A DNA stretch of 64,000 nt, from the NCBI RefSeq assembly GCF_022179645.1, contig NZ_BPRA01000017.1:62001-126000 (forward strand). The letters are read 5' to 3'. Below are positions 1 to 9,553 of this stretch, in pieces. Under the pieces are notes generated by a model. That model worked only from the letters and a program-made list of their open reading frames with translations. It was not told the DNA's origin and ran no database searches. A program made the translations under genes and the position numbers. Position 1 is the stretch's first letter. Each line of letters begins with the position of its first letter. Source of the DNA: Methylobacterium thuringiense (GTDB lineage Bacteria > Pseudomonadota > Alphaproteobacteria > Rhizobiales > Beijerinckiaceae).

Positions 1-118
1 GACTGGTATGTTCATTTCATAAAGCGGCGACTTGGTAAACACGACGTTAAGACCCCATCCGCGCGCTGGGCATCACGGTTTGGTGGACAGGATCACCCAC
101 TCGCATCAAAGTGCGGCG

Positions 119-1015
119 ATGATCGAGCGCCCGGCGCATCCGCCCTCCGATTTCGAACCGCCCTTTGCCGTCGACGAGCCGGCCTCCCATGCGGTTCCTT
201 TCGTGTTCAATACGCCCCATTCCGGCGCAATCTATCCGGACCACTTCCTTGCGGCCTCGCGCCTCGACGCGCTGACCCTGCGGCGCTCGGAAGACGCCTA
301 TGTCGACCGGCTCTTCGCGCCCGTGGTCGGGCTCGGCGCACCGTTGATGCGGGCGAACTTTCCACGCGCCTATCTCGACGTAAACCGGGAGCCCTATGAA
401 CTCGACCCGCGCATGTTCGTCGGGCGGCTGCCGTCCTTCTCCAACACACGCTCGATGCGCGTGGCCGGCGGCCTCGGTACCGTGCCACGCATCGTCGCGG
501 ACGGACAGGAAATCTATCGGGAGCGACTGCCCGTCGAAGATGCGCTTGCCCGGATCGAACACCTGTACAAGCCCTATCACCGGATGCTGCGCAGCCTGAT
601 CCAGCGCACCGTTAAGAGCTTCGGCAACGTCGTCCTGATCGACTGCCATTCGATGCCTTCGTCGAGCCTCGGCCGAGACGAGGACGCCAAGACCGAGATC
701 GTGCTCGGCGACCGGTTCGGCACCGCCTGCGCTCCGGCTCTCATCGACGGCATCGAGCATCGGTTTCGCGAACATGGTCTCCGGGTGGTGCGCAACAAAC
801 CCTATGCCGGCGGCTTCATCACCGAGCATTACGGCGAGCCGAACTCGTCCCGTCATGCGCTGCAGATCGAGATCAACCGTGCCCTCTACATGAACGAGCG
901 CACCCTTGCTCTCACCGGCGGCTTCGAGGATCTGGTGGAGTGCCTGACGCGGGTGGTCGTGGCAGTGGCCGCCGACTGGTCGGATTGGAGCTCTCGACGG
1001 ATCGCCGCAGAATAG
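119..1015 (+). CDS. N-formylglutamate amidohydrolase family protein
   Basis: The 298-residue protein matches the N-formylglutamate amidohydrolase family. The known enzyme removes formate from N-formylglutamate in one route of histidine breakdown; family members may act on other N-formyl amino acids. Family-type blocks are visible: NTPHSGAIYPDHF near the N-terminus, FPRAYLDVNREPYELDP, VVLIDCHSMPS and a C-terminal QIEINRALYM. I prefer the ATG at 119 because the extra 29 residues from an ATG at 32 look unlike the family. No hut genes lie nearby, so the substrate is open. It faces the DUF4142 gene convergently. Confidence 0.85.
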   Translation: MIERPAHPPSDFEPPFAVDEPASHAVPFVFNTPHSGAIYPDHFLAASRLDALTLRRSEDAYVDRLFAPVVGLGAPLMRANFPRAYLDVNREPYELDPRMFVGRLPSFSNTRSMRVAGGLGTVPRIVADGQEIYRERLPVEDALARIEHLYKPYHRMLRSLIQRTVKSFGNVVLIDCHSMPSSSLGRDEDAKTEIVLGDRFGTACAPALIDGIEHRFREHGLRVVRNKPYAGGFITEHYGEPNSSRHALQIEINRALYMNERTLALTGGFEDLVECLTRVVVAVAADWSDWSSRRIAAE

Positions 1016-1048
1016 CGGCGATAGATTTTAGCCACGCCGCTCAAAACG

Positions 1049-1140
1049 AAAAAAAAGGCCGCTCCAAAGGAACGACCCGAAGTCTAGGGAGGAAACGCCC
1101 AAGAAGGGCTGCAAAATCGCGACGCCATCGCGATATCGCA
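1049..1140 (-). ncRNA. candidate small RNA with anti-SD motif and intrinsic terminator
   Basis: Read on the minus strand, this stretch has the architecture of a trans-acting small RNA. A 7-bp perfect hairpin (ATCGCGA/TCGCGAT, 1116-1134) comes first, then a short hairpin GCCC-loop-GGGC (1097-1109). An unpaired CCTCCC (1087-1092) follows, complementary to a Shine-Dalgarno sequence. The end is a 9-bp stem with a 3-nt loop and wobble pairs (1057-1077), followed by eight T residues (1049-1056). A promoter-like pair lies just upstream. CCUCC-bearing loops are known in several alphaproteobacterial small RNAs. No coding gene explains this terminator, because the upstream DUF4142 gene has its own at 1293-1318. 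The 5' end is inferred. Confidence 0.5.
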
Positions 1141-1146
1141 GTGCAC

Positions 1147-1174
1147 AAGATACAGTGCGGCGCACAAAACACAA
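1147..1174 (-). promoter_or_regulatory. putative promoter of the small RNA
   Basis: On the minus strand TTGTGT (1169-1174) and TATCTT (1147-1152) are separated by 16 bp, a reasonable housekeeping-sigma -35/-10 pair. Initiation would fall near 1140, giving a transcript of about 92 nt that ends in the T-tract at 1049. The match is only to the loose consensus. Confidence 0.4.
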
Positions 1175-1292
1175 GCCGTCCGAAAAGAAGCTTTTGAGCC
1201 GCCCGCGCCGAGCCTGATCGCGACGGCCATAAGCGATGCGAGCCGGGATCTGGCGAAGAAGCAGATTGCCATTGGAATCGGCACCCGGATGC

Positions 1293-1318
1293 AAAAAGGG
1301 CCGCCCTGCAGGCGGCCC
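1293..1318 (-). terminator. intrinsic terminator of the DUF4142 gene
   Basis: GGGCCGCC and GGCGGCCC form an 8-bp perfect stem with a 5-nt loop (1298-1318), followed on the minus strand by five T residues (1293-1297). It lies about 30 bp past the stop at 1347. Confidence 0.8.
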
Positions 1319-1346
1319 TCCGGTCTCGTATGATTGGCAGAGGTGA

Positions 1347-2069
1347 TCAGCCACCGAAACTCAGGTCGATGTTGGCCGAACGGTCGTGTTCGGCAGCGAT
1401 ATACGGAAGCGCTTCGTTGGCGAACTGGCGCCCCTGAGCACTGTCACCGCCGCGCGAATAGCCGTCGTAAAGTGCGAGCGTACGCGCGTCCGAGCGCGCC
1501 TGCTGAGCGACATAGGTGCGGTCGAAGCTGCGCGCGTTCGGTGCCGAACGGAGACGGTCGATCTTGGCCTGACCCTGGGGGCCGATCGCGACACGGCGCC
1601 CCGGCTCGGTCGGGCTGTTGTCGACGAGGCCGACACCACCGAGCACACCGCCGACGATCCCCGTCGCGACATTGGCCGCGACCGTAACCGGCGCCAGCAC
1701 GATGCCGACCGGGTTGTCGAGGCGCGTCTCGATGCCCTGCCGGTCCGAGACGATGCTGCCGCCAGCGCTCAGTGACGTACCGGGGGGCAGCAGCGCCTCG
1801 GTCGTGGCCTTGCGGGTCTCGATGACGCGGCGGGCGTAGCTGCGAATCTCACGATTGCGCGAACGCTCGAGGGCGATGCGGCTCGATTCGATGCTCACCG
1901 CATCCGAGCGCAGGGCCTCAGTCCGGAAGGTCGGCGTGCTCGTCGTCGCACCGGCGGGGAGCGCCAGATCCTGCGACTGGACGCGCAGCGGCAGCGGCTC
2001 CTGCGCGAAGGCGGATCCGCCGAGGATCGTAGATAGGCCGAGAACGGCGAGGGTGACGGTCTTCTTCAT
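1347..2069 (-). CDS. secreted DUF4142-like protein
   Basis: This 240-residue protein starts with a clear signal peptide (MKKTVTLAVLGLSTILGGSAFAQ). The body resembles DUF4142: an SSRIALERSRNREIRSYARRVIETR segment typical of its first helices (written here as positions 62-86), and a later stretch with YVAQQARSDARTLALYDGY and FANEALPYIAAEHD. A glycine-rich hydrophobic segment (about residues 127-150) interrupts the two halves, which is longer than in typical family members. The domain is presumed periplasmic and helical; no enzymatic role is known. It is transcribed alone and has its own terminator. Confidence 0.7.
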   Translation of the reverse strand: MKKTVTLAVLGLSTILGGSAFAQEPLPLRVQSQDLALPAGATTSTPTFRTEALRSDAVSIESSRIALERSRNREIRSYARRVIETRKATTEALLPPGTSLSAGGSIVSDRQGIETRLDNPVGIVLAPVTVAANVATGIVGGVLGGVGLVDNSPTEPGRRVAIGPQGQAKIDRLRSAPNARSFDRTYVAQQARSDARTLALYDGYSRGGDSAQGRQFANEALPYIAAEHDRSANIDLSFGG

Positions 2070-2210
2070 GGCAATTGACTCTTCGTGACACTTGACCCGC
2101 GCCGGTCGCCCCGACGCAATCGGCTGATCAACCAGTGGTCCGAATCGCCGTTCCTGCAGTGCAGCATTGCCTGCCGAGGCCTTGCCGGGACGGTTTCGCC
2201 GCTCCCGGGA

Positions 2211-2726
2211 TCACTCCTCGCCGGCCGGCCTCGCCCCGCTCGGACTGGCGTGGTGCAGCAGGAAGATCGAGACCACCATTACCAGGATCAGGCCGCCGAG
2301 CACCCCGAGTTCGATCATCGAGGCGTTGAACATCGCCTGTTTCTCGCCGGTCATCGGCGGGTGCATCACCTCGGACGATTGCAGCGTGATCACCAGCACG
2401 CGCCGGATCGAGGCGATCAGGCCGACGATTAGGAACGGCTCGCAGGTCAGCCGTCCCGAGCGCATCGAGACCCGCACCGTGTGCAGGATCTCGACGATCA
2501 TCAGCAGGAAGAGCAGCCGATCGATGACGTCGAGCATCTGCTTGGCGCCGCCGAGTACCTTCAACGCCTCGTAGAGCACGCCGGCCGCGTCGAGCAGCGC
2601 CAGGGCTGCCGTCGCCGCGAGCAGGCCGCCGAGCAGTGCGTAGACCAGATGCTCGGTGTGCAGGAACAAGACGGCCGACAGCTTGGTCAGCCGGTTTTCG
2701 GATTCGTCGTCGGAAGCCTGTGCCAT
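2211..2726 (-). CDS. PsiE-like membrane protein
   Basis: The protein resembles the phosphate-starvation-inducible PsiE family of small inner-membrane proteins. Reading from the ATG at 2726 gives 171 residues with four predicted membrane helices: LVYALLGGLLAATAALALL, LLFLLMIVEILHTV, FLIVGLIASIRRVLVITL and a C-terminal LGVLGGLILVMVVSIFLLHH. A GTG at 2801 would add 25 residues of low complexity, so I chose the inner ATG. PsiE is induced by phosphate starvation in E. coli but its function is unknown. No Pho box is evident directly upstream. The DUF4337 gene lies 121 bp upstream on the same strand. Confidence 0.75.
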   Translation of the reverse strand: MAQASDDESENRLTKLSAVLFLHTEHLVYALLGGLLAATAALALLDAAGVLYEALKVLGGAKQMLDVIDRLLFLLMIVEILHTVRVSMRSGRLTCEPFLIVGLIASIRRVLVITLQSSEVMHPPMTGEKQAMFNASMIELGVLGGLILVMVVSIFLLHHASPSGARPAGEE

Positions 2727-2847
2727 GCTCGACCCATCCGCTCCGGCTCGGGATGGAGCCGCCGACCGCAACTCTGACAGGAGCCATAACGCCGCGTCCA
2801 CACTGCTCCTTGTCGCGGGGCACGCATGGTCCGCCTGACAGTTCGCA

Positions 2848-3411
2848 TCAGTGCAGGAACGGCAGCGTATGGGGGGCGAATTGCCCGAACGCGGCCAGCG
2901 CCAGGCCGGCGACGCCGAGGAAGCCGCCGGCGAAGGCGAGCGCCACGATGCCGGTGATCACCTCCGCCGAGGCCAGAACGATGCCGACCTGGAAGGCGGC
3001 CGAGGCGAGTTCGAAATGGTGGTAGCGCTCGAGCGCGAGATCGCGCCGCAACTCGGAGGCCTTGGCCTTGGCGGCGAGTTCCTTGCGGCCTTCGCCGGTC
3101 GCGGGCTCGGATTCCCAGCGGGCCAAGGTCTTGGCCCACTCGTCGCGCTTGGCCTTCACGGCAGCGTCGTCGCCCCCGGCGGGCGGCGCCAGCGCAAGCG
3201 CCTCGTCGGCGGTCTTGAGCACCGTCGCCCGGATCGTGCGGGCCTGGAAATAGGCCCACTGGTTCGAGGCCTCGACATTGGCCCCGAGCGCCTCGGTCTG
3301 GGCGCTCTTGGCCAGCGTCTCGGCGCCCGCGAGAAACAGCGCCAGCACCGAGATCATCAGCGCGACGCGCTTGTTCGATCCCTCGATCGCCCCGTGACCG
3401 CCACCCGACAT
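2848..3411 (-). CDS. DUF4337 domain membrane protein
   Basis: The 187 residues match the DUF4337 family. One membrane helix lies near the N-terminus (VALMISVLALFLAGAETL), followed by the hallmark KSAQTEALGANVEASNQWAYFQAR segment (positions 35-58). A charged helical middle with the HHFELASAAFQVGIVLASAEVITG turn leads to two C-terminal helices. DUF4337 proteins are small inner-membrane proteins of unknown role. It may share a transcript with the psiE-like gene downstream (121-bp gap), but no promoter or terminator settles this. Confidence 0.8.
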   Translation of the reverse strand: MSGGGHGAIEGSNKRVALMISVLALFLAGAETLAKSAQTEALGANVEASNQWAYFQARTIRATVLKTADEALALAPPAGGDDAAVKAKRDEWAKTLARWESEPATGEGRKELAAKAKASELRRDLALERYHHFELASAAFQVGIVLASAEVITGIVALAFAGGFLGVAGLALAAFGQFAPHTLPFLH

Positions 3412-3538
3412 CCGTGTTTCCTCTTCGATGATTCGCGAGCGCGGCAGTCACAGCCCATCATCGGGCGATGCGCAACGCGAAACCGCATCGTGGATCGATC
3501 CCGGGATCGGAAGACTTCGGTTCGGGTCGATTCAGGGA

Positions 3539-4006
3539 CTACCCGCCCTTGCGATCACACCGCGCCGGATGCTCAGCCGGCATGGTGGCCACACCGCAGT
3601 GATACGGAAATCTTGCCCGCTGCAGCGGGTCCGGCCCGGTGAAGATCAGCGGGGCACGGAAGGCCAAGGGGCTGACGCAGATCAGATAGCTGCGCAACGC
3701 GGCGTCGGACGGCACGCACATCGCGATGTCGAGATAGCGGCCCTCGTGACGAACTCAGGGAAAGATCGGCAGTCCCCAACGCCGGGCCAAGTGCTCGCCG
3801 GCTCCGCCAAGGAAGGCATCGGGTCGGGGCTCACCACGAAATCCCGGGTCATCGTGGATGAAGGCCGCCTGCCGCTCGCGATCGTCGTCGGGATAGCTAG
3901 CCTCACCATAGACGGCGATTTCGACGAAAGTCCCGAGATCGACCAAGTCGGCGTCGAGCCGTTAGAGGGCCTCGATCAAACGGTCCTGATCGAGCAGCGT
4001 CGCCAT
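3539..4006 (-). pseudogene. decayed nucleotidyltransferase-like (DUF6036/AbiEii-type) gene
   Basis: Minus-strand reading begins MATLLDQDRLIEAL, meets an in-frame TAA (3962-3964), then continues with LDADLVDLGTFVEIAVYG. It goes on to HDDPGF and ends a second frame segment at GLPIFP. After that stop, another frame continues RHEGRYLDIAMCVPSDAALRSYL, and then similarity fades. The order recalls small nucleotidyltransferase-fold proteins related to AbiEii/DUF6036 (EIAIYGG near the start, then a WLN-type segment, then EGRYLDL and VPSPEYLLAMK). The glycines after VYG are lost and at least two lesions interrupt the frame. This is an inference from pattern memory; the 3412-4042 gap holds nothing else convincing. 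Confidence 0.4.
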
Positions 4007-4042
4007 CGGGTCGTCGCACCCGATGACCGGCCAGCGAAAAGC

Positions 4043-5377
4043 CTATTCCGCGGCTGAGGCGAAGATCGTCCCGGCGCGGGGCAGATCGAGGGTGTCCCAG
4101 GTCTCGACGAGGGCGGCCGTCAGCGTGGCGATGCGGGCGTCGTCGTGGAACGGCGTCGGGGTGATCCGCAACCGCTCGGTGCCGCGCGGCACGGTCGGGT
4201 AGTTGATCGGCTGGATGTAGATGCCGTGGCGTTCGAGCAGATGGTCGGCGGCCGCCTTGCAGAGCTCGGCGTCGCCCACCATCAGCGGCACGATGTGCGT
4301 CTCGGTGGCGAGTACCGGCAGGCCGGCGGCGTCGAGGGCGGCCTTGGTGTTGGCGGCTTGGCGCTGGTGCGCCGCACGCTCGGTCTGCGAGTGCTTGAGA
4401 TACCGAACAGAGGCGCGTGCCGCGGCGGCGATGGCCGGCGGCAGGGCGGTGGTGAAAATGAACCCCGCAGCGTGACTCCGCACCGCGTCGCAGAGCACCG
4501 CCGAGCCGGTGATGTAGCCGCCGACGCAGCCATAGCCCTTGGCCAACGTGCCCTCGATGACGTCGATGCGATCCATGACGCCATCGCGCTCACTGATGCC
4601 CGCGCCCCGGGCACCGTAGAGGCCGACTGCGTGGACCTCGTCGATATAGGTCATGGCGCCGTAGGCGTCGGCGAGGTCGCAGATCGCCTCGATCGGCGCG
4701 ACATCGCCATCCATCGAATAGACCGACTCGAAGGCGACGAGTTTCGGGCGGTCGCCGGCCTCGCGGAGCAGTTGCTCCAGATGCGCGAGGTCGTTGTGGC
4801 GAAAAACACGCTTCTCGCAGGCCGAATGGCGCACGCCCTCGATCATCGAGTTGTGGTTGAAGGCGTCGGACAGGATCAGGCAGTTCGGCAGCAGCTTGGC
4901 GATCGTCGAGATGCCGGCCTGGTTCGAGACGTAGCCCGAAGTGAAGACGAGGCCGGCCTCCTTGCCGTGCAGGTCGGCGAGCTCGCGCTCCAGGTCGACC
5001 AGCGGCGAGTTGTTGCCGGCGATGTTGCGGGTGCCGCCCGCGCCGACGCCGCAGCGCTTCACCGTCTCGGTCATGGCATCGACGACATCGGGATGCTGGC
5101 CCATGCCGAGGTAGTCGTTGGAGCACCAGACGGTGATCTCACGCGTGCCGCCGTCGGGCTTGCGCCAGTTCGCCTGCGGGAAGCGGCCCGCGATCCGCTC
5201 GATATCGGCGAAGACGCGATAGCGGCGCTCGGCGTGCAGGCGGTCGACGGCGCTCCGGAAATGCTGCTCGTAGTCGATCCGCGGCGTCTGGCTGTCCCGG
5301 TGGTTGCTTCGCTCGGCGAGGCCCGTTTCGGATCCGTCGGCGGTGTCGGTCTGCGCAGGCATCAGGTTCACGGGCAT
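4043..5377 (-). CDS. hemA: 5-aminolevulinate synthase
   Basis: HemA condenses glycine and succinyl-CoA to 5-aminolevulinate, the first step of tetrapyrrole synthesis by the Shemin route of alphaproteobacteria. The core begins at [20 protein letters not shown]. It carries [27 protein letters not shown], the substrate-loop [26 protein letters not shown] and [15 protein letters not shown], whose lysine binds pyridoxal phosphate. The core aligns over the usual length of about 405 residues. The ATG at 5377 has GAGG upstream; ATGs at 5419 and 5362 are alternatives, because the family-conserved start is not a Met here. It is monocistronic in view. Confidence 0.95.
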   Translation of the reverse strand: MPVNLMPAQTDTADGSETGLAERSNHRDSQTPRIDYEQHFRSAVDRLHAERRYRVFADIERIAGRFPQANWRKPDGGTREITVWCSNDYLGMGQHPDVVDAMTETVKRCGVGAGGTRNIAGNNSPLVDLERELADLHGKEAGLVFTSGYVSNQAGISTIAKLLPNCLILSDAFNHNSMIEGVRHSACEKRVFRHNDLAHLEQLLREAGDRPKLVAFESVYSMDGDVAPIEAICDLADAYGAMTYIDEVHAVGLYGARGAGISERDGVMDRIDVIEGTLAKGYGCVGGYITGSAVLCDAVRSHAAGFIFTTALPPAIAAAARASVRYLKHSQTERAAHQRQAANTKAALDAAGLPVLATETHIVPLMVGDAELCKAAADHLLERHGIYIQPINYPTVPRGTERLRITPTPFHDDARIATLTAALVETWDTLDLPRAGTIFASAAE

Positions 5378-5716
5378 CCGTCCTCGACGCGTTTCCTCGG
5401 CTGCGAGCTTCGGGTTCATCCCGAAGTCGGATCCAGCGGCCGGGAAAATGATCGACGCGGCGATCCGCACACATCTGCGCAGTCATGCCTGTCGATCGGC
5501 GACGAGCCCGATCTCGCTGCGGTGACGTCTTGCCTCCGGTCAGTCCACCGGACGCCGGCTCACCGGTGTGCAGAATAGAAGGGAATTTGGAATCGGTTCA
5601 AGGTGATCTCGGGTCATTGCTGCCTTGCACCTGTTGAGACGGCCCCGCGAAGGCTGTAGCCGTCCTGGGGTTTCGCGGGCGATGTGGCACCGCGCGAGTG
5701 GGACGGGACGCCCCGG

Positions 5717-5881
5717 ATGTCACGCGAGGATCGGTTGAAGGCGGCTCTGCGCGACAACCTCAAGCGCCGGAAGCTGCAGGCGCGCGGCCGGGCCGAGCTG
5801 CCTCATGACGACATCGAACCGGAGCGGGAGGTGAAACTCGATCCGGACCCGCCGTCGGACCCGGAGCGCGATCGGTCGTAG
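5717..5881 (+). CDS. small conserved charged protein
   Basis: This 54-residue protein (start [19 protein letters not shown]) is rich in Arg, Lys, Asp and Glu and has no membrane segment. The N-terminal [23 protein letters not shown] pattern is familiar from small uncharacterised Rhizobiales proteins. An upstream GTG at 5684 would add 11 residues. It lies 163 bp before murA on the same strand. I do not know its function. Confidence 0.6.
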   Translation: MSREDRLKAALRDNLKRRKLQARGRAELPHDDIEPEREVKLDPDPPSDPERDRS

Positions 5882-6044
5882 CGGCCTGCGATGCACGGCA
5901 GCCACAGGTCACGACTTCTGCCGCGGGGCGCGATCCTTTTTCTGCCGGATACCGGATATACTTGGCGGTTTGAAGGGGCGGCCTGCCCCCGGAATGGCGC
6001 GCGACCGACACCGCAGACGCGGGCCCGGCGCCCAGGGAACGAGC

Positions 6045-7334
6045 ATGGACCGCATCCACATCACCGGCGGCGCGCCGCTGAACGGCACGATCCCGATCTC
6101 CGGCGCCAAGAACGCCGCGCTGCCCCTGATGATCGCCAGCCTGATGACGGGCGAGACGCTCGAGCTCATCAACGTGCCGCGTCTCGCCGACATCACCTCG
6201 CTGCTGCGCATCCTCGGCAATCACGGCGTCGACCAGATGGTCGTCGGCAAGCGCCCCGGCCAGAGCACCGAGGCCGGCCAGACCATCCGGCTGACCGCCT
6301 CGAACGTCATCGACACCACGGCGCCCTACGAGCTGGTCTCGACCATGCGGGCCGGCTTCTGGGTGGTGGCGCCGTTGCTGGCGCGCTTCGGCGAGGCCAA
6401 GGTCTCCCTGCCGGGCGGCTGCGCCATCGGCACGCGGCCCGTCGACCTGCTGATCATGGCGCTGGAAAAGCTCGGCGCCGAGATCGAGATCGATGCCGGC
6501 TACGTCGTCGCGAAGACGAAGAACGGCCTGCGCGGCGCCGAAATCGATTTCCCGAAGGTCACGGTCGGGGGCACCCACGTGGCGCTGATGGCGGCCTCGC
6601 TGGCCCACGGCACCACAGTGATCGACAACGCCGCCCGCGAGCCCGAGGTCGTCGATCTGGCGGAATGCCTGATCCGGATGGGCGCGCGGATCGAGGGCGC
6701 CGGCACGTCCCGCATCGTCATCGAGGGCGTCGCCCGGCTCCACGGCGCCCGGCACGAGGTCCTGCCGGATCGGATCGAGACCGGCACCTACGCCATGGCC
6801 GTGGCCATGACCGGCGGCGACATCGTGCTCGAAAACACCCGGGCGGACCTGCTCTCCTCGGCCCTCGACGTGCTGGCGACCACGGGCGCCGAAATCACAC
6901 AGGTCAAGGGCGGCATCCGGGTGCGCCGCAACGGCGGCGGCATCCACCCGGCCGACATCACCACCGATCCGTTCCCTGGCTTCCCGACCGACCTGCAAGC
7001 GCAGTTCATGGCGCTGATGACGCTGGCCAAGGGCCAGTCGAACATCCGCGAGACCATCTTCGAGAATCGCTTCATGCACGTGCAGGAACTCGCGCGTCTC
7101 GGCGCGAAGATCCGTCTCGACGGCGATCTCGCCATCGTCGAGGGCGTCGATCGGCTGAAAGGTGCGCCGGTCATGGCGACCGACCTGCGCGCCTCGGTGT
7201 CGCTGGTGATCGCCGGTCTCGCCGCCGAAGGCGAAACCCAGATCAGCCGCGTCTACCACCTCGATCGCGGCTTCGAATCCCTCGAAGCCAAGCTAGCACG
7301 CTGCGGGGCCGACATCCGGCGCGTCCGCTCCTGA
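6045..7334 (+). CDS. murA: UDP-N-acetylglucosamine 1-carboxyvinyltransferase
   Basis: MurA transfers enolpyruvate from PEP to UDP-GlcNAc, the first committed step of peptidoglycan synthesis in the cytoplasm. The 429-residue protein starts [14 protein letters not shown] after an AGGGA ribosome-binding site. It shows the SGAKNAALP motif (Lys22, Asn23) and the PEP-binding loop [11 protein letters not shown] with the catalytic Cys126, which is the fosfomycin target in the family. The duplicated EPT synthase domain is complete, ending in [25 protein letters not shown]. In-frame upstream ATGs (5970, 5994) add non-conserved residues. Confidence 0.97.
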   Translation: MDRIHITGGAPLNGTIPISGAKNAALPLMIASLMTGETLELINVPRLADITSLLRILGNHGVDQMVVGKRPGQSTEAGQTIRLTASNVIDTTAPYELVSTMRAGFWVVAPLLARFGEAKVSLPGGCAIGTRPVDLLIMALEKLGAEIEIDAGYVVAKTKNGLRGAEIDFPKVTVGGTHVALMAASLAHGTTVIDNAAREPEVVDLAECLIRMGARIEGAGTSRIVIEGVARLHGARHEVLPDRIETGTYAMAVAMTGGDIVLENTRADLLSSALDVLATTGAEITQVKGGIRVRRNGGGIHPADITTDPFPGFPTDLQAQFMALMTLAKGQSNIRETIFENRFMHVQELARLGAKIRLDGDLAIVEGVDRLKGAPVMATDLRASVSLVIAGLAAEGETQISRVYHLDRGFESLEAKLARCGADIRRVRS

Positions 7335-7347
7335 CCTCCGACAAACG

Positions 7348-7384
7348 CAGGGCCGCGATCCGGGATGATCGGATCGCGGCCCTG
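7348..7384. terminator. bidirectional stem-loop between murA and a convergent gene
   Basis: A 14-bp perfect stem (CAGGGCCGCGATCC at 7348-7361 with its complement at 7371-7384) and a 9-nt loop lie between the murA stop and the convergent gene at 7417. No T-tract follows on either strand, so termination strength is uncertain, but position and stability fit a shared terminator. Confidence 0.65.
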
Positions 7385-7416
7385 CAACTCCGTCCGTTCG
7401 CGCTATTGCGAAAACG

Positions 7417-7746
7417 TCAGTAACCGCCGCCGATCGCGCCGCGCTTCTCGCCGAAACCGGGGATGTCGCAGGAGCAGGACGAATTGCGCGGTGCCGGCGG
7501 GTACTGGCAATTGCCGCGTGCGGTCACGCAGATGCTGCCGCCACCGCCGCCGCGGCCGAAACGCCGCGAGCGCGGACGATCGTCTTCGTCCTCGTAGCGG
7601 CGCTCGTAGCGGCGCGGGCGATAATCGTCGCCATCGTTGTTGTAGTAGCGGCCGCCGCCATACTGGGCACTCGCCGGCACGGCACCAGCCACGATCCCGA
7701 GCGCCGTCGCGGCCATCGCCACCAGCATCACCCGCTTCGTCGTCAT
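7417..7746 (-). CDS. secreted Arg/Tyr/Gly-rich small protein
   Basis: The 109-residue product has a signal peptide (MTTKRVMLVAMAATALGIVAG, cleavage likely after ASA at about residue 27). Next come a Tyr/Gly/Asp segment and a strongly basic RRYERRY...RRFGRGGGGG stretch. The tail carries four cysteines (SICVTARGNC and SCSCDIPGF) that could form disulfides in the periplasm. I recognise no family. It is divergently oriented to the EAL-like gene across about 260 bp and convergent with murA. Confidence 0.6.
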   Translation of the reverse strand: MTTKRVMLVAMAATALGIVAGAVPASAQYGGGRYYNNDGDDYRPRRYERRYEDEDDRPRSRRFGRGGGGGSICVTARGNCQYPPAPRNSSCSCDIPGFGEKRGAIGGGY

Positions 7747-8007
7747 CCCGTTTCGTCTCCTCTAATCTCGGCAACTGGTCCAAAATCCGTCAACCGATTG
7801 CGGTATCGCGTGGTTGCGTGACATCGGTCTTGGCCGAGCACCGTTCTAATCGCCACGGATGAACCGCGGCTGAGCCTGTGCTCCTGCACGGAAAGCAACA
7901 CCCGGGCAATATCGGTCGGTGGGCCGGTGCGGAGGACGATGGTGCCTTGCAGCCGACTCGCCCCTCGGCAACAACGTTGATCTGCTTCCGTTTGTAGCGT
8001 TCCAGAG

Positions 8008-9483
8008 ATGAAGACCCCGATGGCCAGGACAATCGGCCTGCGCGGCGGCCTGTGGACCATCGGCCTGACGGGGCTGCTGGTCGTCCTGCCGCTCTCGATC
8101 GTCGCACCGCTCGCCGGCGCCCTTGGACTCGGCAGCCTTGGTCTCATGGCGGCCATTCTTACGGCGATCGTCCAGCAGCGCCGTGCTGCCCGTCTTACGG
8201 TTTCCCAGGAAAAACTGTCGAGCGAAATCGGCGTGCTGTCGCAACGTCTGCTCAAGGCGGAGGCGGCGATCACCGTGGCCGCTCGTGCGGTGCTTACGCG
8301 AACCGATGCGCCGGCTACGCTCCCCCAGACGCCGGGCCCCGACAACGAGGCGCTCGCGGCGGGGGTCGAAGAGGTGACGCGCGAGATCGGCTTGCTGAGT
8401 GGCATCGTGCGCGAGCTCGCCGCGGTCGTCGCCACGCAGGAGGCCGAGATCGGCCGTCTCAAGACCGAGCGCGAGGCAGCGCCACCGTCGGCACCGCCGC
8501 CGAAGCCGGCAGCCGCCGTGCCGCCCGAGCTGACGGCCGGGCCGCGTTCCGTTCCGGCGCGGCAGCCGACGCCGGAACCCGTCATCGCGTTCAAACCGCC
8601 GGCCTTTGCGACCGCGAACCGCGATCCGGCGCAGGAGGCCGCCCTCGTCGAGGCGTTCGACGCCGACGGACTGGAGGTCTGGCTGCAGCCGGTCGTGACG
8701 CTGCCCCAGCGCAAGGTCGTGTCCTACGAGGCTCTGGCGCGGCTGAAGCTCGGCTCCGAAATCCTCTCGCCCGACGCCTTCCTCCCCGTGCTGGAACGGC
8801 ACGGCCGCACCACCGCCCTCGACCGCCGCATGATCCGCAGCAGCGCCGTGATCGCCCGGCATCTGCAGGGCCGCGGCAGCAATGCCACGGTGGCCTACGG
8901 CCTCTCGCCGCTGTCGCTGTTCGAGCCGGATTTCCTGCGTTCCTTGGTCGGTCTCGTCTCGGGCGATGCGGATCTGGCCGGCCGTGTCGCGGTGGCGCTG
9001 CCGCAGGCGAGCTGGCGCAGTCTCGATCCCGAGCAGGTCGCGGTGCTCGGCGCGTTGCGGGGCCGGATCGGCTTCGGGCTCGACCGGCCGACCGACCTGC
9101 GCTTCGATGTGGGGCTGCTCGCCGAGCGCGGCGTCTCGCAGATCAAGGTTCCGACCTCCCTCCTGCTGCGTCCGCCTTCGCGCGACGCGGTGTCCGACAT
9201 CGCGATCGAGGATCTGGTCGCGTCGCTGGGCCGGGCCGGCATCCGCCTCGTGGCGACGCAGGTCGAGCGCGAGAGCGAGGTGCCGGACCTGATCGACCTC
9301 GACGTGCCGCTTGCGCAGGGGACGGTTTTCGCCGGGCCGAAGGCGGTGCGGGCGGAGGTTTTTGCCGAGACGCAGCAGGCACTTGCGCGAGCCCCGGCCG
9401 GAGCGGAGGCCGAGGCGCAGCCGGCCGGCGAGCCGCCCCAGCAGCGCCGGGCGTTCCGGGATTTCCTGCGCCGGGCCGTGTGA
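8008..9483 (+). CDS. membrane-anchored EAL-like protein, probably catalytically inactive
   Basis: The 491-residue protein has two N-terminal membrane helices (about residues 10-55), a coiled-coil and Pro/Ala linker (60-195), then an EAL-type domain (about 205-450). EAL domains hydrolyse or bind cyclic di-GMP. The signature appears as YEALARL, but later active-site motifs are degraded. The usual NLSP is YGLSP, the LEITE position reads VALPQAS, the DDFGTG loop is replaced by GFGLDRPTD, and the KID motif is KVPTS. Most metal ligands are therefore missing. It lies 70 bp upstream of the HAD gene, likely one transcript. I infer a binding or scaffold role rather than phosphodiesterase activity. Confidence 0.75.
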   Translation: MKTPMARTIGLRGGLWTIGLTGLLVVLPLSIVAPLAGALGLGSLGLMAAILTAIVQQRRAARLTVSQEKLSSEIGVLSQRLLKAEAAITVAARAVLTRTDAPATLPQTPGPDNEALAAGVEEVTREIGLLSGIVRELAAVVATQEAEIGRLKTEREAAPPSAPPPKPAAAVPPELTAGPRSVPARQPTPEPVIAFKPPAFATANRDPAQEAALVEAFDADGLEVWLQPVVTLPQRKVVSYEALARLKLGSEILSPDAFLPVLERHGRTTALDRRMIRSSAVIARHLQGRGSNATVAYGLSPLSLFEPDFLRSLVGLVSGDADLAGRVAVALPQASWRSLDPEQVAVLGALRGRIGFGLDRPTDLRFDVGLLAERGVSQIKVPTSLLLRPPSRDAVSDIAIEDLVASLGRAGIRLVATQVERESEVPDLIDLDVPLAQGTVFAGPKAVRAEVFAETQQALARAPAGAEAEAQPAGEPPQQRRAFRDFLRRAV

Positions 9484-9553
9484 TCGGGGCGATTGATTTC
9501 CGGGGCCGGCGTCCCTAACCGGGCGGTCGACATCCGATCGCCCCGAGACCCCC

